Positions 1 through 10,649 of a stretch of DNA of 64,000 bases are shown piece after piece. Under the pieces are notes generated by a model, which had not been told where the DNA came from, searched no databases, and worked only from the letters and a program-made list of their open reading frames with translations. The DNA is from Coix lacryma-jobi var. lacryma-jobi (Eukaryota > Streptophyta > Magnoliopsida > Poales > Poaceae). Numbering within the stretch: the stretch's first letter is position 1; every line of letters begins with the position of its first letter. The stretch is taken from the NCBI GenBank assembly GCA_009763385.1, contig CM019822.1, positions 7,844,127-7,908,126 on the forward strand. The letters are read 5' to 3'. The position numbers and the translations under genes were made by a program.

Positions 1-1245
1 TCTCAGCGGTAGATGATTTTATTAGTGGATATAAAATAATTCGAAGTGTTCTATTATAGTATAGATAGATGGAAAACATCAAGGGTTATATCTTATTTTC
101 TTACATATGCGCATTGCCTTTTTTCCTAAAATTGAATTACACGTAGAAAAAAAACATTTGAACATGTGTTCCATTATTTAGAAGAAAAGGAAAGGTGGCC
201 ACGGTGCATACCCCTCTTATTGCAGAAACACTGGAAGAGGATCATCAAACCTTTAGCCTGAAGACCCATCGGAGCATGAAAATCGGCCTGAATGTCATCC
301 TGTACATGTGGTATAGCGAACTGCTTATCACCTGCACACATGGCAATAAAAAATTCAGACATTCAGCAACACGTCTCACCGTGACCGCCACCACCTAAAA
401 ATTCAGACATGTGGTATCGGCCTAAATCAAGATTATATTTTTGAACAATTAATTGATCGTTGGAGAAAACCAGGAATCAACCACCACCTAAAAATCAAAT
501 CACATTTATGTAGCATCACATCCCGTTGGGGATTTCACTAATTAATCAAGAACCAGATCTTTCTCCTTCCTTCTAATTACCAGGGCCTTGGAGAAAGATG
601 AGCTTGCGGTTCCGACTAATTACCAGGGCCTTGGAGGAAGGTAGGCTTGCAGCGGACATAGATGACGAAGAAGGGCCTGGAGCGGGAGATGATGTTCTCG
701 GTGACCCCCTTGAGCGCGTACTGGCTGCCCCTGTCGCCCTCTCGTGCTCTCTGGATGACAGCTGGTTGCAATGCTTCACGATGATGTCGGCGGGGTAAGC
801 GAGAGGAGAGGAGGAGAGAGTCGCACGTGGGGGAGAGAGGTCGAGCTTGGATTGCCGACGAGAGAGAGGAGAGGAGGAGTCGCGCTCGTCCGATCTGCGA
901 TGGTTGAGTCCCATGGTGGCGGCGGCGGCTCCTCCTTGTTGTTGCGCGGTTAGGGTTCCACGTGAGGGCGCTAGGCGTGGGGAGTGATAAAGGAGTCGGC
1001 AAGGTCGCTGGAGATTCCGTGGACTGCAAAAAAAAATGACAGAAAAAAGACAAAGTTGAGCATCGATCCGTGGTTGCGGCCTAGGGAGCACCCGCGTGGG
1101 AGGCTGGGCGTGGTTGCGGAAGATGGACAACGGGTGAGGAGGGTGAGAAGCATTAGATCTGATCTAGATGTTTTGGTAGCCCTTGATTTTAATGGAGGCA
1201 AAATCCTGTGTACGTTTAATTGGTGCACAACGATTGGAGGCTCTC
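1..1245. repeat. Tandem duplication, first copy (left end may lie outside window)
   Basis: The sequence from the window start to about 1245 recurs from 1246 onward at a constant offset of 1,245 bp with only scattered differences. Each copy begins with a TCTCAGCGG-type stretch followed by an AT-rich segment (TAAAATAATT...TTCYATTATAGTAT). Each contains a 62-67 codon frame open on both strands (195-398 and complement 174-362), then a GC-rich segment (575-960) that can be read on the minus strand. A short internal repeat of about 43 bp containing TTACCAGGGCCTTGGA occurs twice at 575-660. I do not recognise a known protein. This copy lacks about 24 bp (TTGACATAAAC...CTACAGC) that copy two has at 3211-3234. 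Confidence 0.8.
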
Positions 1246-3395
1246 AGCGGGGGACGTTTTTGTGGGTGGATCTAAAATAATTTAATTGTTCCATTATAGT
1301 ATGGATAGATAGATGGAAAACATCAAGGGTTGTATCTTATTTTATTACATATGCGCATTGCCTTTTTTTCCTAAAATTGAATTACACGTAGAAAAAAAAC
1401 ATTTGAACATGTGTTCCATTATTTAGAAGAAAAGGAAAGGTGGCCACAGTGCATACCCCTCTTGTTGCAGAAACACTGGAAGAGGATCATCAAACCTTTA
1501 GCCTGAAGACCCATCGGAGCATGAAAATCGGCCTGAATGTCATCCTGTACATGTGGTATAGCGAACTGCTCATCACCTGCACACATGGCAATAAAAAATT
1601 CAGACATTCAGCAACACGTCTCACTGTGACCGCCACCACCTAAAAATCCAGACATGTGGTATCGGCCTAAATCAAGATTATATTTTTGAACAATTAATTG
1701 ATCGTTGGAGAAAACCGGGAATCAACCACCACCTAAAAATCAAATCACATTTGTGTAGCATCACATCCCGTTGGGGATTTCACTAATTAATCAAGAACCA
1801 GATCTTTCTCCTTCCTTCTAATTACCAGGGCCTTGGAGAAAGATGAGCTTGCGGTTCCGACTAATTACCAGGGCCTTGGAGGAAGGTAGGCTTGCAGCGG
1901 ACATAGATGACGAAGGACCTGGAGCGGGAGATGATGTTCTCGGTGACCCCCTTGAGCGCGTACTGGCTGCCCCTGTCGCCCTCTCGTGCTCTCTGGATGA
2001 CAGCTGGTTGCAATGCTTCACGATGATGTCGGCGGGGTAAGCGAGAGGAGAGGAGGAGAGAGTCGCACGTGGGGGAGAGAGGTCGAGCTTGAATTGCGGA
2101 CGGGAGAGAGGAGAGGAGTCGCGCTCGTCCGATCTGCGATGGCTGAGTCCCATGGTGGCGGCGGCGGCTCCTCCTTGTTGTTGCGCGGTTAGGGTTCCAC
2201 GTGAGGGCGCTAGGCGTGGGGAGTGAGAAAGGAGTCGGCAAGGTCGCTGGAGATAAGGATGAAAACGGACGGAAAATGTCTCTACCGTTTTCATTTTCAT
2301 ATTTTTTTTAACGGAAACGGGAGCGGGAGCGGAATAGCCGGAAGCGAAAACGATAGCGGGATAAACGGTAATACGAAAATGGATAAATATGATCGGAAAA
2401 TAGATATAAATGGACGGTAAGCGGGAAGTTAAACCGAAATTACATGTCCATATATGACCACATATATGAACCACACTAACACTAACAGGAGTAACAGACC
2501 AACCTGCCGGCTGCCGCCCTACCTTTTGACACGGTGCACAACAAGGCTCTGGTGAGAACCGTGGTGCTCCTACAGCTAGGTAGCCCAAAAATATGCATAA
2601 ATTTTTATTCTATTATATATATATATAAATATAAATTTGGTCAAATAACCATATACAGCAGAAAGTGGCCGACGAGGCGACGACTGGCCGGCCGGCCAGC
2701 CATCGAACAAGCCTGGCGCTGGCGGAGCAATGAACGGCCAATCAGTGGCCACCCAGCAAGCCTACGTGCAGGATAGGCCCATGCAGGTCGTCCGTAGTGG
2801 GCTATATTGGGCCTTTCTTGGACTGAATCAGATATATCCCGAATAAAGATGAAAACGGAATAAAAACGGGATATCCCGGTCAAAAATGGGATACCGCAAA
2901 TACGGACGGACAAATGCTCTACCGTTTTCGGTCCCGGTTCCGGTTCACTCCGTCCCGTTTTCGATCCCGTTTTCGTTTATCCCAGAAAAAACAAAAACGG
3001 ACGGGAAAAAACGGTATATGGTTGCGGACGAAACGGGATTCATCCCGTCCGTTTTCATCCTTAGCTGGAGATTCCGTGGACTGCAAAAAAAATGAGAGAA
3101 AAAAAAGACAAAGTTGAGCATCGATCCGTGGTTGCGGCCTAGGGAGCACCCTCGTGGGAGGCTGGGCGTGGTTGCGGAAGATGGACAACGGGTGAGGAGG
3201 GTGAGAAGCTTGACATAAACTTTTCTCTACAGCCATTAGATCTGATCTAGATGTTTTGGTAGCCCTTGATTTTCATGGATGCAAAATCTTGTGTACGTTT
3301 AATTGGTGCACAACGATCGGAGTCTCTCAGCAGGGTACGTTTTTATGGGTGGATCTAAAATAATTTAAGTGTTCCATTATAGTATGAATGTATAT
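1246..3395. repeat. Tandem duplication, second copy, split by a hAT insertion
   Basis: This is the second copy of the 1,245-bp unit. It runs from 1246 to 2253, is interrupted by the hAT element at 2254-3063, and resumes at 3064 with the sequence expected from copy one (GCTGGAGATTCCGTGGACTGC). It ends with another TCTCAGCAGGG...TAAAATAATTTAAGTGTTCCATTATAGTAT segment at about 3325-3390, which marks the start of a further, diverged copy. The short frames at 1440-1643 and complement 1419-1607 stay open, as in copy one. No function is assigned. Confidence 0.8.
2254..3063. mobile_element. Non-autonomous hAT element, 810 bp, with 8-bp TSD
   Basis: The left end reads TAAGGATGAAAACGGACGG and the right end is its reverse complement (CCGTCCGTTTTCATCCTTA). 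The target duplication is GCTGGAGA, at 2246-2253 and 3064-3071, both copies identical. An 8-bp TSD with a TAAGGATGAAAACGG-type terminal repeat is characteristic of hAT elements. The interior is rich in ACGGGA/CCGTTTT-type subterminal motifs and holds no transposase frame, so the element depends on a source of hAT transposase elsewhere. Comparison with the first copy of the host tandem repeat gives the empty site directly. Confidence 0.92.
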
Positions 3396-4170
3396 GTATA
3401 ATAATTAGAGATTGTACACATAATTTCGAAGTCACGTAGGTGATCTTTACCGTTGGCTACAGTTATTCCACTGCTAGTTGTTGTCGCAGGAATGTCAACC
3501 CGGCTATGACTTCCGTGTGTATTTGGTGGTATATTCTCCTTGTCCTTTATAATCATCGTGATTTGTACCATCTCAGAGTAATTAGTACCTATATATAAGA
3601 TAAAAAAATTTATCATATGTATATAAATCTAATAAATAAAGTAATACGCTAATAGTTAATAAGCTAGAAATATACATGGATCGATATTCACGGCATTTTC
3701 TGAGATTGGCAATAATCCAGTCAAAACACTGGAAGCGCTAATGTTTTGAGATGTGGCCTTCTGTCGGGCTGGGTAACGACGCTGGTACTCACGTTGTCTC
3801 CTCCTAACCTCCTCTCTTTGTTCGTCGGACATCTCAGCTCGACGGTTCCGTTTGTACATTGATCTCTCTTCCCTCGTCCTCGAGGCCCATCTAAAATTGA
3901 TGTTTGGTCATACATTTAGAAAATTAGTATAGCATCAAAAAAAATTAATAATCTATACTATAGTGAAAGCATACCTGTGAAGTTAGTGATATCGTTTAGC
4001 GCATCGTAAGTATCTCTCGGCGTAGACATTTTTAGGTCCTGCAATGTATGCGTTGTAACCGGAGCATATCCGAAGCACAAATCATGTAAATTCACGGCAT
4101 GCAAACTGGTATGTTTGTTAGTAAACACTGCTAGGGAAGACAAGCCGACGAAAATATGACGATTTAACAC
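3377..4170 (-). pseudogene. Helitron-like coding remnant
   Basis: Read leftward, three open segments occur: 4170-3975 (ends at a GTATGC donor), about 3892-3656, and 3616-3377. The middle one contains a basic Arg-rich stretch (EMSDEQREEVRRRQREYQRRYP), resembling the N-terminal leader found upstream of the helicase-like domain in plant Helitron/PIF1-type proteins. The last contains KENIPPN, also seen in such leaders. No helicase or Rep motif is present, so this is at most a fragment. The Helitron link is recalled family knowledge and is tentative; a host gene fragment is the alternative. Confidence 0.35.
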
Positions 4171-4199
4171 AGTTTAATAGAAGAACATGATTTAACACA

Positions 4200-4671
4200 T
4201 TGACAATATGACGTATTATAGAAGCAACACCTTAATTAGCGAAGTATCTACTGCCGTCGGGAGAGCGGACACGGGCGCCCCCGGAAAGCGGGCGATCGGC
4301 GGCGAGAGTCAGGGACGGGAAAGCGCGGGGCCGGAAGTGCGCGCGAGGCCTCCCACTCTTGCTACTGCCGCGGCCGCCGGGAGAGCGGCGACGGACGCCT
4401 CCGGGAGACTGGGTGACCGTTTGTTGTGTTGCTGCCGCCCCCGATGGAGCGGGCGACCGTATTCTGCTGCTGCTGCCGCCGGAGAGCGGTCTCGGGCGCC
4501 GCCGGGAGAGGGACCGAGGGAGCGCCAGATATTTTTTTAATTGAACTCGGGAATCGAACTCGGGCTGGGTCTCCGTGGACAGTACCTTTTGTGCGGGTGA
4601 GAAGGAGAGGTAAGAAGACTGACACAAACTTCTCGCATCAGCCATCGGATCGAATCTAATATTTTATTAGC
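4200..4671. other. GC-rich segment without a supported gene
   Basis: About 4250-4530 is GC-rich with repeated GGGAGAGCGG/CGCCGGGAGAG motifs. All three frames on both strands stay open for long stretches, as expected from low stop density, and no domain is recognisable. It could be part of a transposon internal region. Confidence 0.4.
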
Positions 4672-4800
4672 CCTTGATTTTAATAGAGACAAAATCCTAT
4701 GTACGTTTTACTGGGTGCACAATGGGTGGGACTCTCAGCGGGGGACATTTTTTTTGTGTGGATCTAAAATAATTTAAGTGTTCCATTATAGTATAGATAG
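4672..4800. repeat. Further diverged copy of the 1-3395 repeat junction
   Basis: The segment CCCTTGATTTTAATAGAGAC, then a TACGTTTTACTGGGTGCACAA-like stretch, then CTCAGCGGGGGACATTTTTT and TAAAATAATTTAAGTGTTCC matches the junctions at 1185-1310 and 3265-3390. The upstream flank at about 4600-4650 (GACACAAACTTCTC...CATCGGATC) also matches 3211-3245. The repeat therefore occurs at least three more times after its start. Confidence 0.7.
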
Positions 4801-5002
4801 ATATTTTCTCGTAAACCAGTTTGTTTTAGCTTCTAGCTTTTGGCAGACAAATCTAAAGCCTCTGTACTTTAGAATTTGACGTTGAATCGGAGATGATTTT
4901 AAACGTTGCCCAATCCATGCATGTGGCGTGAACACTCTACACACCGGCAACTTCTACATTCTGAATCGCACGTGACTAGGTTTACGCAGACAAACATTAA
5001 GA

Positions 5003-5100
5003 CCTCTCTGGAACGCAAAAAAAAAATCACAGAAATTTTACATAAATCAATTGACTGTTTACAGAAAATGCAGGATGGGAAAAAATCCGTGTTCCAAAGG
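5003..5100. mobile_element. Small MITE-like element (98 bp)
   Basis: The ends are CCTCTCTGGAACGCA at the left and TCCGTGTTCCAAAGG at the right; the complement of the right end is CCTTTGGAACACGGA, an imperfect terminal inverted repeat. The middle is A-rich. The type is common next to grass genes. I did not find a convincing target duplication, so the superfamily is left open. Confidence 0.5.
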
Positions 5101-5881
5101 ACCCTTCACCTTTTGAGTGAATAAAAAGGACTTGTCTAGCTGAAACCCGTGTGTTTTTAGAGCCAGCAACACACGGGTGTTTTCTACCTAAAAACACACG
5201 AATTTGAGGAGACAAAAATCTGTGTATTTTTTTTGGCACTTGGCACACAAATCTGGGCAGACTAGGAAACACCACAGAATAGGAAAATCCATGTGTTTTT
5301 TCCTCAAATAGCACACAAATATTGTACATGAACAAAAACGTGTGATTTATAAGGTAACAACACACAAATTTTGTCTCTGTACGAATTATAATCTGTTTCA
5401 ATTACAATGTCAATTACAATCTGACCCACCAGACCAGACAACAAAAAAAGCCCATGTAATAAACTGTCAGGCCCATGGGCCCAAAACCAAAACAATAAAA
5501 GCACCAACTTAGGAATGAAGCAAACCTACACACAGATCAGATCTGTTCGTGAGGGAGCCCTCTGCTCTCCTCACGCAAACAAAGGGGGAAACGTGAGGAC
5601 AAGGGGACTCACCAGATCCAAAGAGGACTCACCAGATCCAAAGAGGACTCACGCAAAGCAAAGTTAGTACACCACACATCCAAGGATTCACTGTGATGTA
5701 TCCCTTCAGTATTACCTCCACTTCAATCCTTTCATCGTGTTCAACAACCTGTTGAAGAAATTATTCATCATTACTTTGAAATTGAAAGGAGACAGTACAA
5801 GAATACTGATAAACTAGATTATTTCTCAAAACCTAATAGATACTTCTTGTCATGTCATATTTTCAGAGTACAATTGACAAC

Positions 5882-8480
5882 ATGGATGCACAGTCAGTAC
5901 ACAATTTTGACATAACAACAGAGGAAAGGATCAAGAAATGACAGGAAGCTCTACTGCTCATGTACCAGAATAACAATCAGTATGCAACAAATCAAAACAA
6001 CAGCAACATCAGTTCAGCTTCAGAAATACTCACCGCAACTCAAGGCTGGACTTCAAATCCAATCACATACAAGAAGGTGAGTCAAATTAACTTCCCAAGA
6101 TCATACTGATTTTATTGCTACTCATGCAAAAATGCCTACAAATAGTCATTTGAACTAACTCATACCTCAATGCAGGGAGGATATACTGAGCTTATGTTCG
6201 AACAAATCATAAACTCACAGGAGGATAATCAACACACAGACAATAATACATAGGTACAAAATTGCAGTACCAGAATATGAAAATTACTACAATGCAATTC
6301 AAGTAATATCAGTATATTATGATTGCAATTTCATCATCCTGATTAAACAATGCAGCGACATGAAGGAACATTGACACAGATGTTACTTGCAAATGACATC
6401 ACTGCACTAGAAACCTTTGGAAGACAAACAGATGGGGCACTAACGGAATCAAGATTGGAAAACCAGGTACAGAACAATAACCCTATATCACTAAACAAAC
6501 TATGGAATATGTACTACTAAAAACAAGAAAAACAAAACTAAAACTGATCTCTTTTTTTTAAAAAAATACAGGGTTTCCAAGAGAATAACAATTTTCATAT
6601 ACGAAGCATTGCTGATGATGATACAAATGAAAATGAGGACTACCAATGGCAAATTGATGTATTCAGCAACATGCACATCCATGAGGTAAACAATTCATGT
6701 ATCAAGCTATTTCTACTATATGATGAAATAAACAAAGGATGTCCTACAAAATAGCATAGCTCAAGAAGTATAACAGACCCTAATATGTTTGCAGGCACAA
6801 CAAGAACTTCAGGAAGATGAAACAACAAATTCAGAATTAGGCTTGAGCATGCCAATACCATCAGAATCAACAAGTACAGAGGTTCGATCTGCTGTTACAA
6901 ACGACAATGACATGGTAAATGGCAGTCAGATACTTACCGAAGAAGAGATTGAGGAATTCATCATGACTGAGCAAGTTGCTGCATCTGAAGGAAACAATGC
7001 TAAAATTGACAGCATTTACACACCACAGATAGGGCAGCAGTTTGACGACAGGGAAGCCGCTCAACATTTCTTCCACTTCTATGCATTCCTAGCTGGATTC
7101 AAAGTCAAAATCACACACACATTTAGAATATCAAGTAAGAAGAGAAATAATGAGGTTGTCAAAGTTGAAATGAGATGCACACATGCAGAAAAAGCTAAAG
7201 TTAACAAGTCTATAGAGCAAGAAGAAGCTGAGGTAGACAAAGGTGTTGGAAAGAGACCAGTAACGACAAGGAAAACAAGTGTGCAAGAAAAGTCAGGTTG
7301 CCCATGTGTTTTAGTGGTCAAGGAAGAAGGACCTAAATGGAAGCTCAAAACTCTTGATTTGGACCATAATCATGAACTAAGACCTGGAGACAGAGATAAC
7401 CTTTTCTCTGGACATAAGTATATGACAGACATGGAGAAAGGGCTAATCAGAACTCTCAACGACAACAATATTCCCACCAGGAAGATGGTCAGTATCCTTT
7501 CATACCTCAGAGGTGGTCTAACAGCCCTACCCATGAAAAAGAAGGACATAAGCAACTACAGGACAAAGATCAACAGAGAAATTAAGGGATCAGATATGAC
7601 CAAGGTATTAGAATATTTCAAAAAGAGACAAACTGAAGAACCTTCTTTCTTTTACAAGTTTAACCTTGATGAGGAAAAAAGAGTTAGGAACTTATTCTGG
7701 ACAGATGCATGTTCGATGAGGTACTATGCAGAATTTGGTGAATGTGTAAGCTTTGACACCACCTACATGACCAATAGGTACAACTTACCTTTCGCGCCTT
7801 TTGTCGGCATAACAGGTCACGCACAGAGCTGCCTATTTGGTTGTGCTTTCCTGCATGATCAAACAATAGAGACTTTTCAGTGGGTGTTTCAAACATTCCT
7901 GGAAGCAATGGGAGGAAAACACCCAGTCACAATAATTACTGACCAAGATATGGTAATGAAAGCAGCAATTCAGCAAGTGTTTCAGAACACAAGGCATAGG
8001 AACTGCTTGTTTCATATCAAGACAAAATGCTACAACAAAAATGGAAAGGTCTTTGCAGCAAACAAAGGACTCTATGAAGACTTTGAAGACATTGTAAACA
8101 ACTGTATCACAGAGGAGGAGATTCAAAACTGTGATAGAAACTATAAAGAAAAAAGCAGCAGAGATAGAGAAGAAGAAGATAGCAGCTGAACTGAAGAAGG
8201 CTGCTGCTACATAAAGAAAAATGGCAGCTCAACAGAAGAAAGCAGCAGCTGCTCAAAAGAAAAAAAGAAAAAATTCAAATGACAATGACAGTACTACAGG
8301 TATCACAAAACAAACAAAACACATAATACAAATATTCTAACATGGACTCTCCTTATATAACACCAAATTCATTTTTGCAGGGTCACCAGTGAAGCCACAA
8401 AGGAAGAGGAGAAAAGAAACAACAAATCAAGATGAGCCAACTCTGCACCAGTGAAGCCAAAAAAAGAAGACGAAGGAAGA
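5882..8480 (+). pseudogene. FAR1/FRS-type MULE transposase, broken
   Basis: Five exons join in frame: 5882-6076, 6176-6253, 6356-6466, 6572-6685 and 6795 onward, all with GT-AG borders. The last exon encodes a FAR1-type DNA-binding region (YAFLAGFKVK...GCPCVLVV...DHNHEL, roughly 7060-7380) and the front of the MULE transposase domain. The first catalytic Asp is in CVSFDTTYM (codon 7755-7757) and the second in IITDQD (7941-7943). FAR1-family proteins normally continue with the catalytic Glu region and a SWIM zinc finger; both are missing. After ITEEEIQ (about 8127) the sequence jumps to a Lys/Ala-rich tail that continues sensibly only in another frame (KKAAEIEKKKIAAELKKAAA), which implies an internal deletion. 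Nonsense codons lie at 5939-5941 (TGA) and 6251-6253 (TAG, just before a GT donor). It is not expected to make active transposase. Confidence 0.85.
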
Positions 8481-8844
8481 AAATATTTATCTATTTATAT
8501 GTAATCAGCAGGAAATTCAAATAATCACATTAAACGATGAAGAGACAAAATATTGCAAATCATGAAGACTGCAATTGCACTAGAAAATATATGCAATTTC
8601 TATGCTCAATGTTTGCAATTCCGATATCATATGTATATCTTGCCTCAGTGATAATTGCCTCTTCGCTATGGATTCAAATTGTAGCTTAAGAAGCCTATAT
8701 GAACGAAATTGCTATTTGTTGGTCATGTGTATAAAAGGTAACAATCATGTGATGAACAATAAACTACATGAAAACGACATAACAAAATAGTACTCACTAT
8801 TATACAATATCAGGTTAATATAGCAGGTTGGATGCATGTTCACT
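8481..8844. other. AT-rich spacer, no gene seen
   Basis: AT-rich sequence follows the FAR1-like tail and probably includes its 3' untranslated region. There are no recognisable motifs and no credible frame. Confidence 0.4.
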
Positions 8845-8935
8845 GTATGAACCTAACAACCCTCCTCCTTTACCAGGGCTTGGGACCTGCTATGATAGAG
8901 CACCAATGGCACCCCACCATAGGCGGAGTTAATAA
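8845..8935 (-). repeat. Short module resembling the 5' leader of RTE-type LINEs
   Basis: On the minus strand it reads AACTCCGCCTATGGTGGGG, then AGCAGGTCCCAAGCCCTGG, then TAAAGGAGGAGGGTTGTTAGG. A close relative lies at 14055-14172 in the same orientation. The wording resembles the leader that precedes the endonuclease frame in plant RTE-clade non-LTR elements, as I recall it. No endonuclease or reverse transcriptase follows. Confidence 0.4.
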
Positions 8936-9130
8936 CAAAAAAAATAATGATAAATTACAGTCATAGTTACTAGATAAGTAGTTGAAACACAATACACACA
9001 GAGTTCATTACGAATTACATACAAACACAGTAACATAAACATAGTTCAAGCACACAATAACATAGTTCAAGCACACATAAACATAGTCTAGTAACGAAAA
9101 TAGAATTAACAGAGTCCATTAACTGTCCTT

Positions 9131-10632
9131 CTTCACAGTCCAACTGGTGGCCACACCCTTCGAGCTTGAATGGACTGGTAGCGATCATCATCTTCAGACC
9201 GAATCTCAACACTTGAAACACGGCTGAAAGACATAATCTGGTCCTCAACTTCAAAGGAGCGTCCACTCAACAAGACAACATCATCATCATCCAAGGCTAA
9301 GAAATAAACGGCATCATTCATAGAGTCCACAACATATTTGTACCTGCTCACAAAAGAAACATAATAAGCATGACGAATCACCCTATCTCATCTTATAAAA
9401 CAGCTCCAAGAAATCATTTTAGCATTCACTAAAAACATGTAAACATTTATGAAATGAACCACAAAACCATATAATTTCAACGCAAGTACTAATCGATTTT
9501 AGATAAATAAAATTGATCATCAAAACTGCATATTACACATGTTTAACACAATAATTATGCAATCAAGAAATGGATACTAAACATAAATTTCCTATATAGT
9601 GCATACAAAAGACAATTTTCAATGAGAACACAATGAACTGCTGCTCAAACCTATTTGAGCAAACTTGTACCTGCTCACAAAAGATGCGCCACGAGCATGA
9701 CGAATCACCCTAGCCACCATCTTCACCTTTGCACTATGTTCAAACCCTTTCACATCAAGAAGCCTAGTTTGTGGGCCAGCTTTTATACCAAGGTGCTCAG
9801 TAACAAACAATGAAACCAGTTCATTGCAAAGAAGGTATGACATAGGAGCAGCTGCATTTAAAGAATCAACTGGAGCTAAAACCTACATAAATGAATACAA
9901 ACAATCTGTTATAATTAGATACATAAGATAACACAGATACTCCATTGCACAAATACAAACTTATCATTGACAAGTGATACTCCATTCCATTGCATAACAT
10001 AGAACCAACAGTAAAGATTGAAGGAGTGACAGCATAGTTCAGCAAGGATGGCATTTTTTCATCTCATATACTCAAAATTATCATTGAGAAGGAAATTAAC
10101 AAGATCCCAGAACAATATATCATATACAGCAAAGAAGTACATAATGAGAAAACAAAAAAGTACCTAAGTACAAGTATCATATTACCAAATGAACTAACAA
10201 GTCAACTATCACAAAACAAGATATAGTAACAAATACAAACCTGCTCAGCAACATCAATTTCATAGTACTCCCTTTTTGAATTTTTTTGAAGCGAAACATT
10301 CTCGATTTAAGACATCACAACATCTCCACATCCAACTGCAACATGGTAACCACGATACATAGCAGCATGTCCATCATCGAAGGCCAAGGCAAACAGCGTG
10401 ACTCATCATCATAACAAAATTTCATATTCTTGACATAGTATGCTCCATGAATCTGTTTCCAAGCAACAGCACAAATCATCTCCTCATCATCAATACTCTT
10501 ATCACAACCAGAACAAGCAACACCAATCAAACGACGTTGAGCACCAGGCTCAAGATCCAGAGTCTCCAACACATGATATGGAACATACTTCATGTAGGAG
10601 GAAAAACCAACTCTCTTCACAAGATCTTCCAT
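9131..10632 (-). pseudogene. Unrecognised repeated-domain gene inside the transposon block
   Basis: A minus-strand ATG at 10632 opens a first exon (MEDLVKRVGFSSYMKYVPYH...). Later segments lie at about 9895-9666 (start VLAPVDSLNAAAPMSYLLCN) and 9357-9131 (ends at ARRVWPPVGL, stop). The 9666 end and the 9357 start both show the junction TGTGAGCAG/GTACAA, so they may be a donor and acceptor pair. Two parts look homologous: AVAWKQIHGAYYVKNMKF...LFALAFDDGHAAMY and ARVIRHARGASFVSRYKY...VYFLALDDDDVV, so the protein seems to carry a duplicated domain. Near 10395 the better continuation shifts frame, and an in-frame TAA follows (DVVMS stop IENVSL, about 10307), so this copy is probably broken. I recognise no family. 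It shares orientation with the Ulp1-like gene. Confidence 0.45.
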
Positions 10633-10649
10633 CTGCAGAACAATATGAA

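Noticed and set aside
6795..8126. FAR1-like gene as a functional host transcription factor
   Set aside because: Premature stops in upstream exons, loss of the catalytic end and SWIM finger, and the transposon setting all favour a MULE transposase pseudogene.
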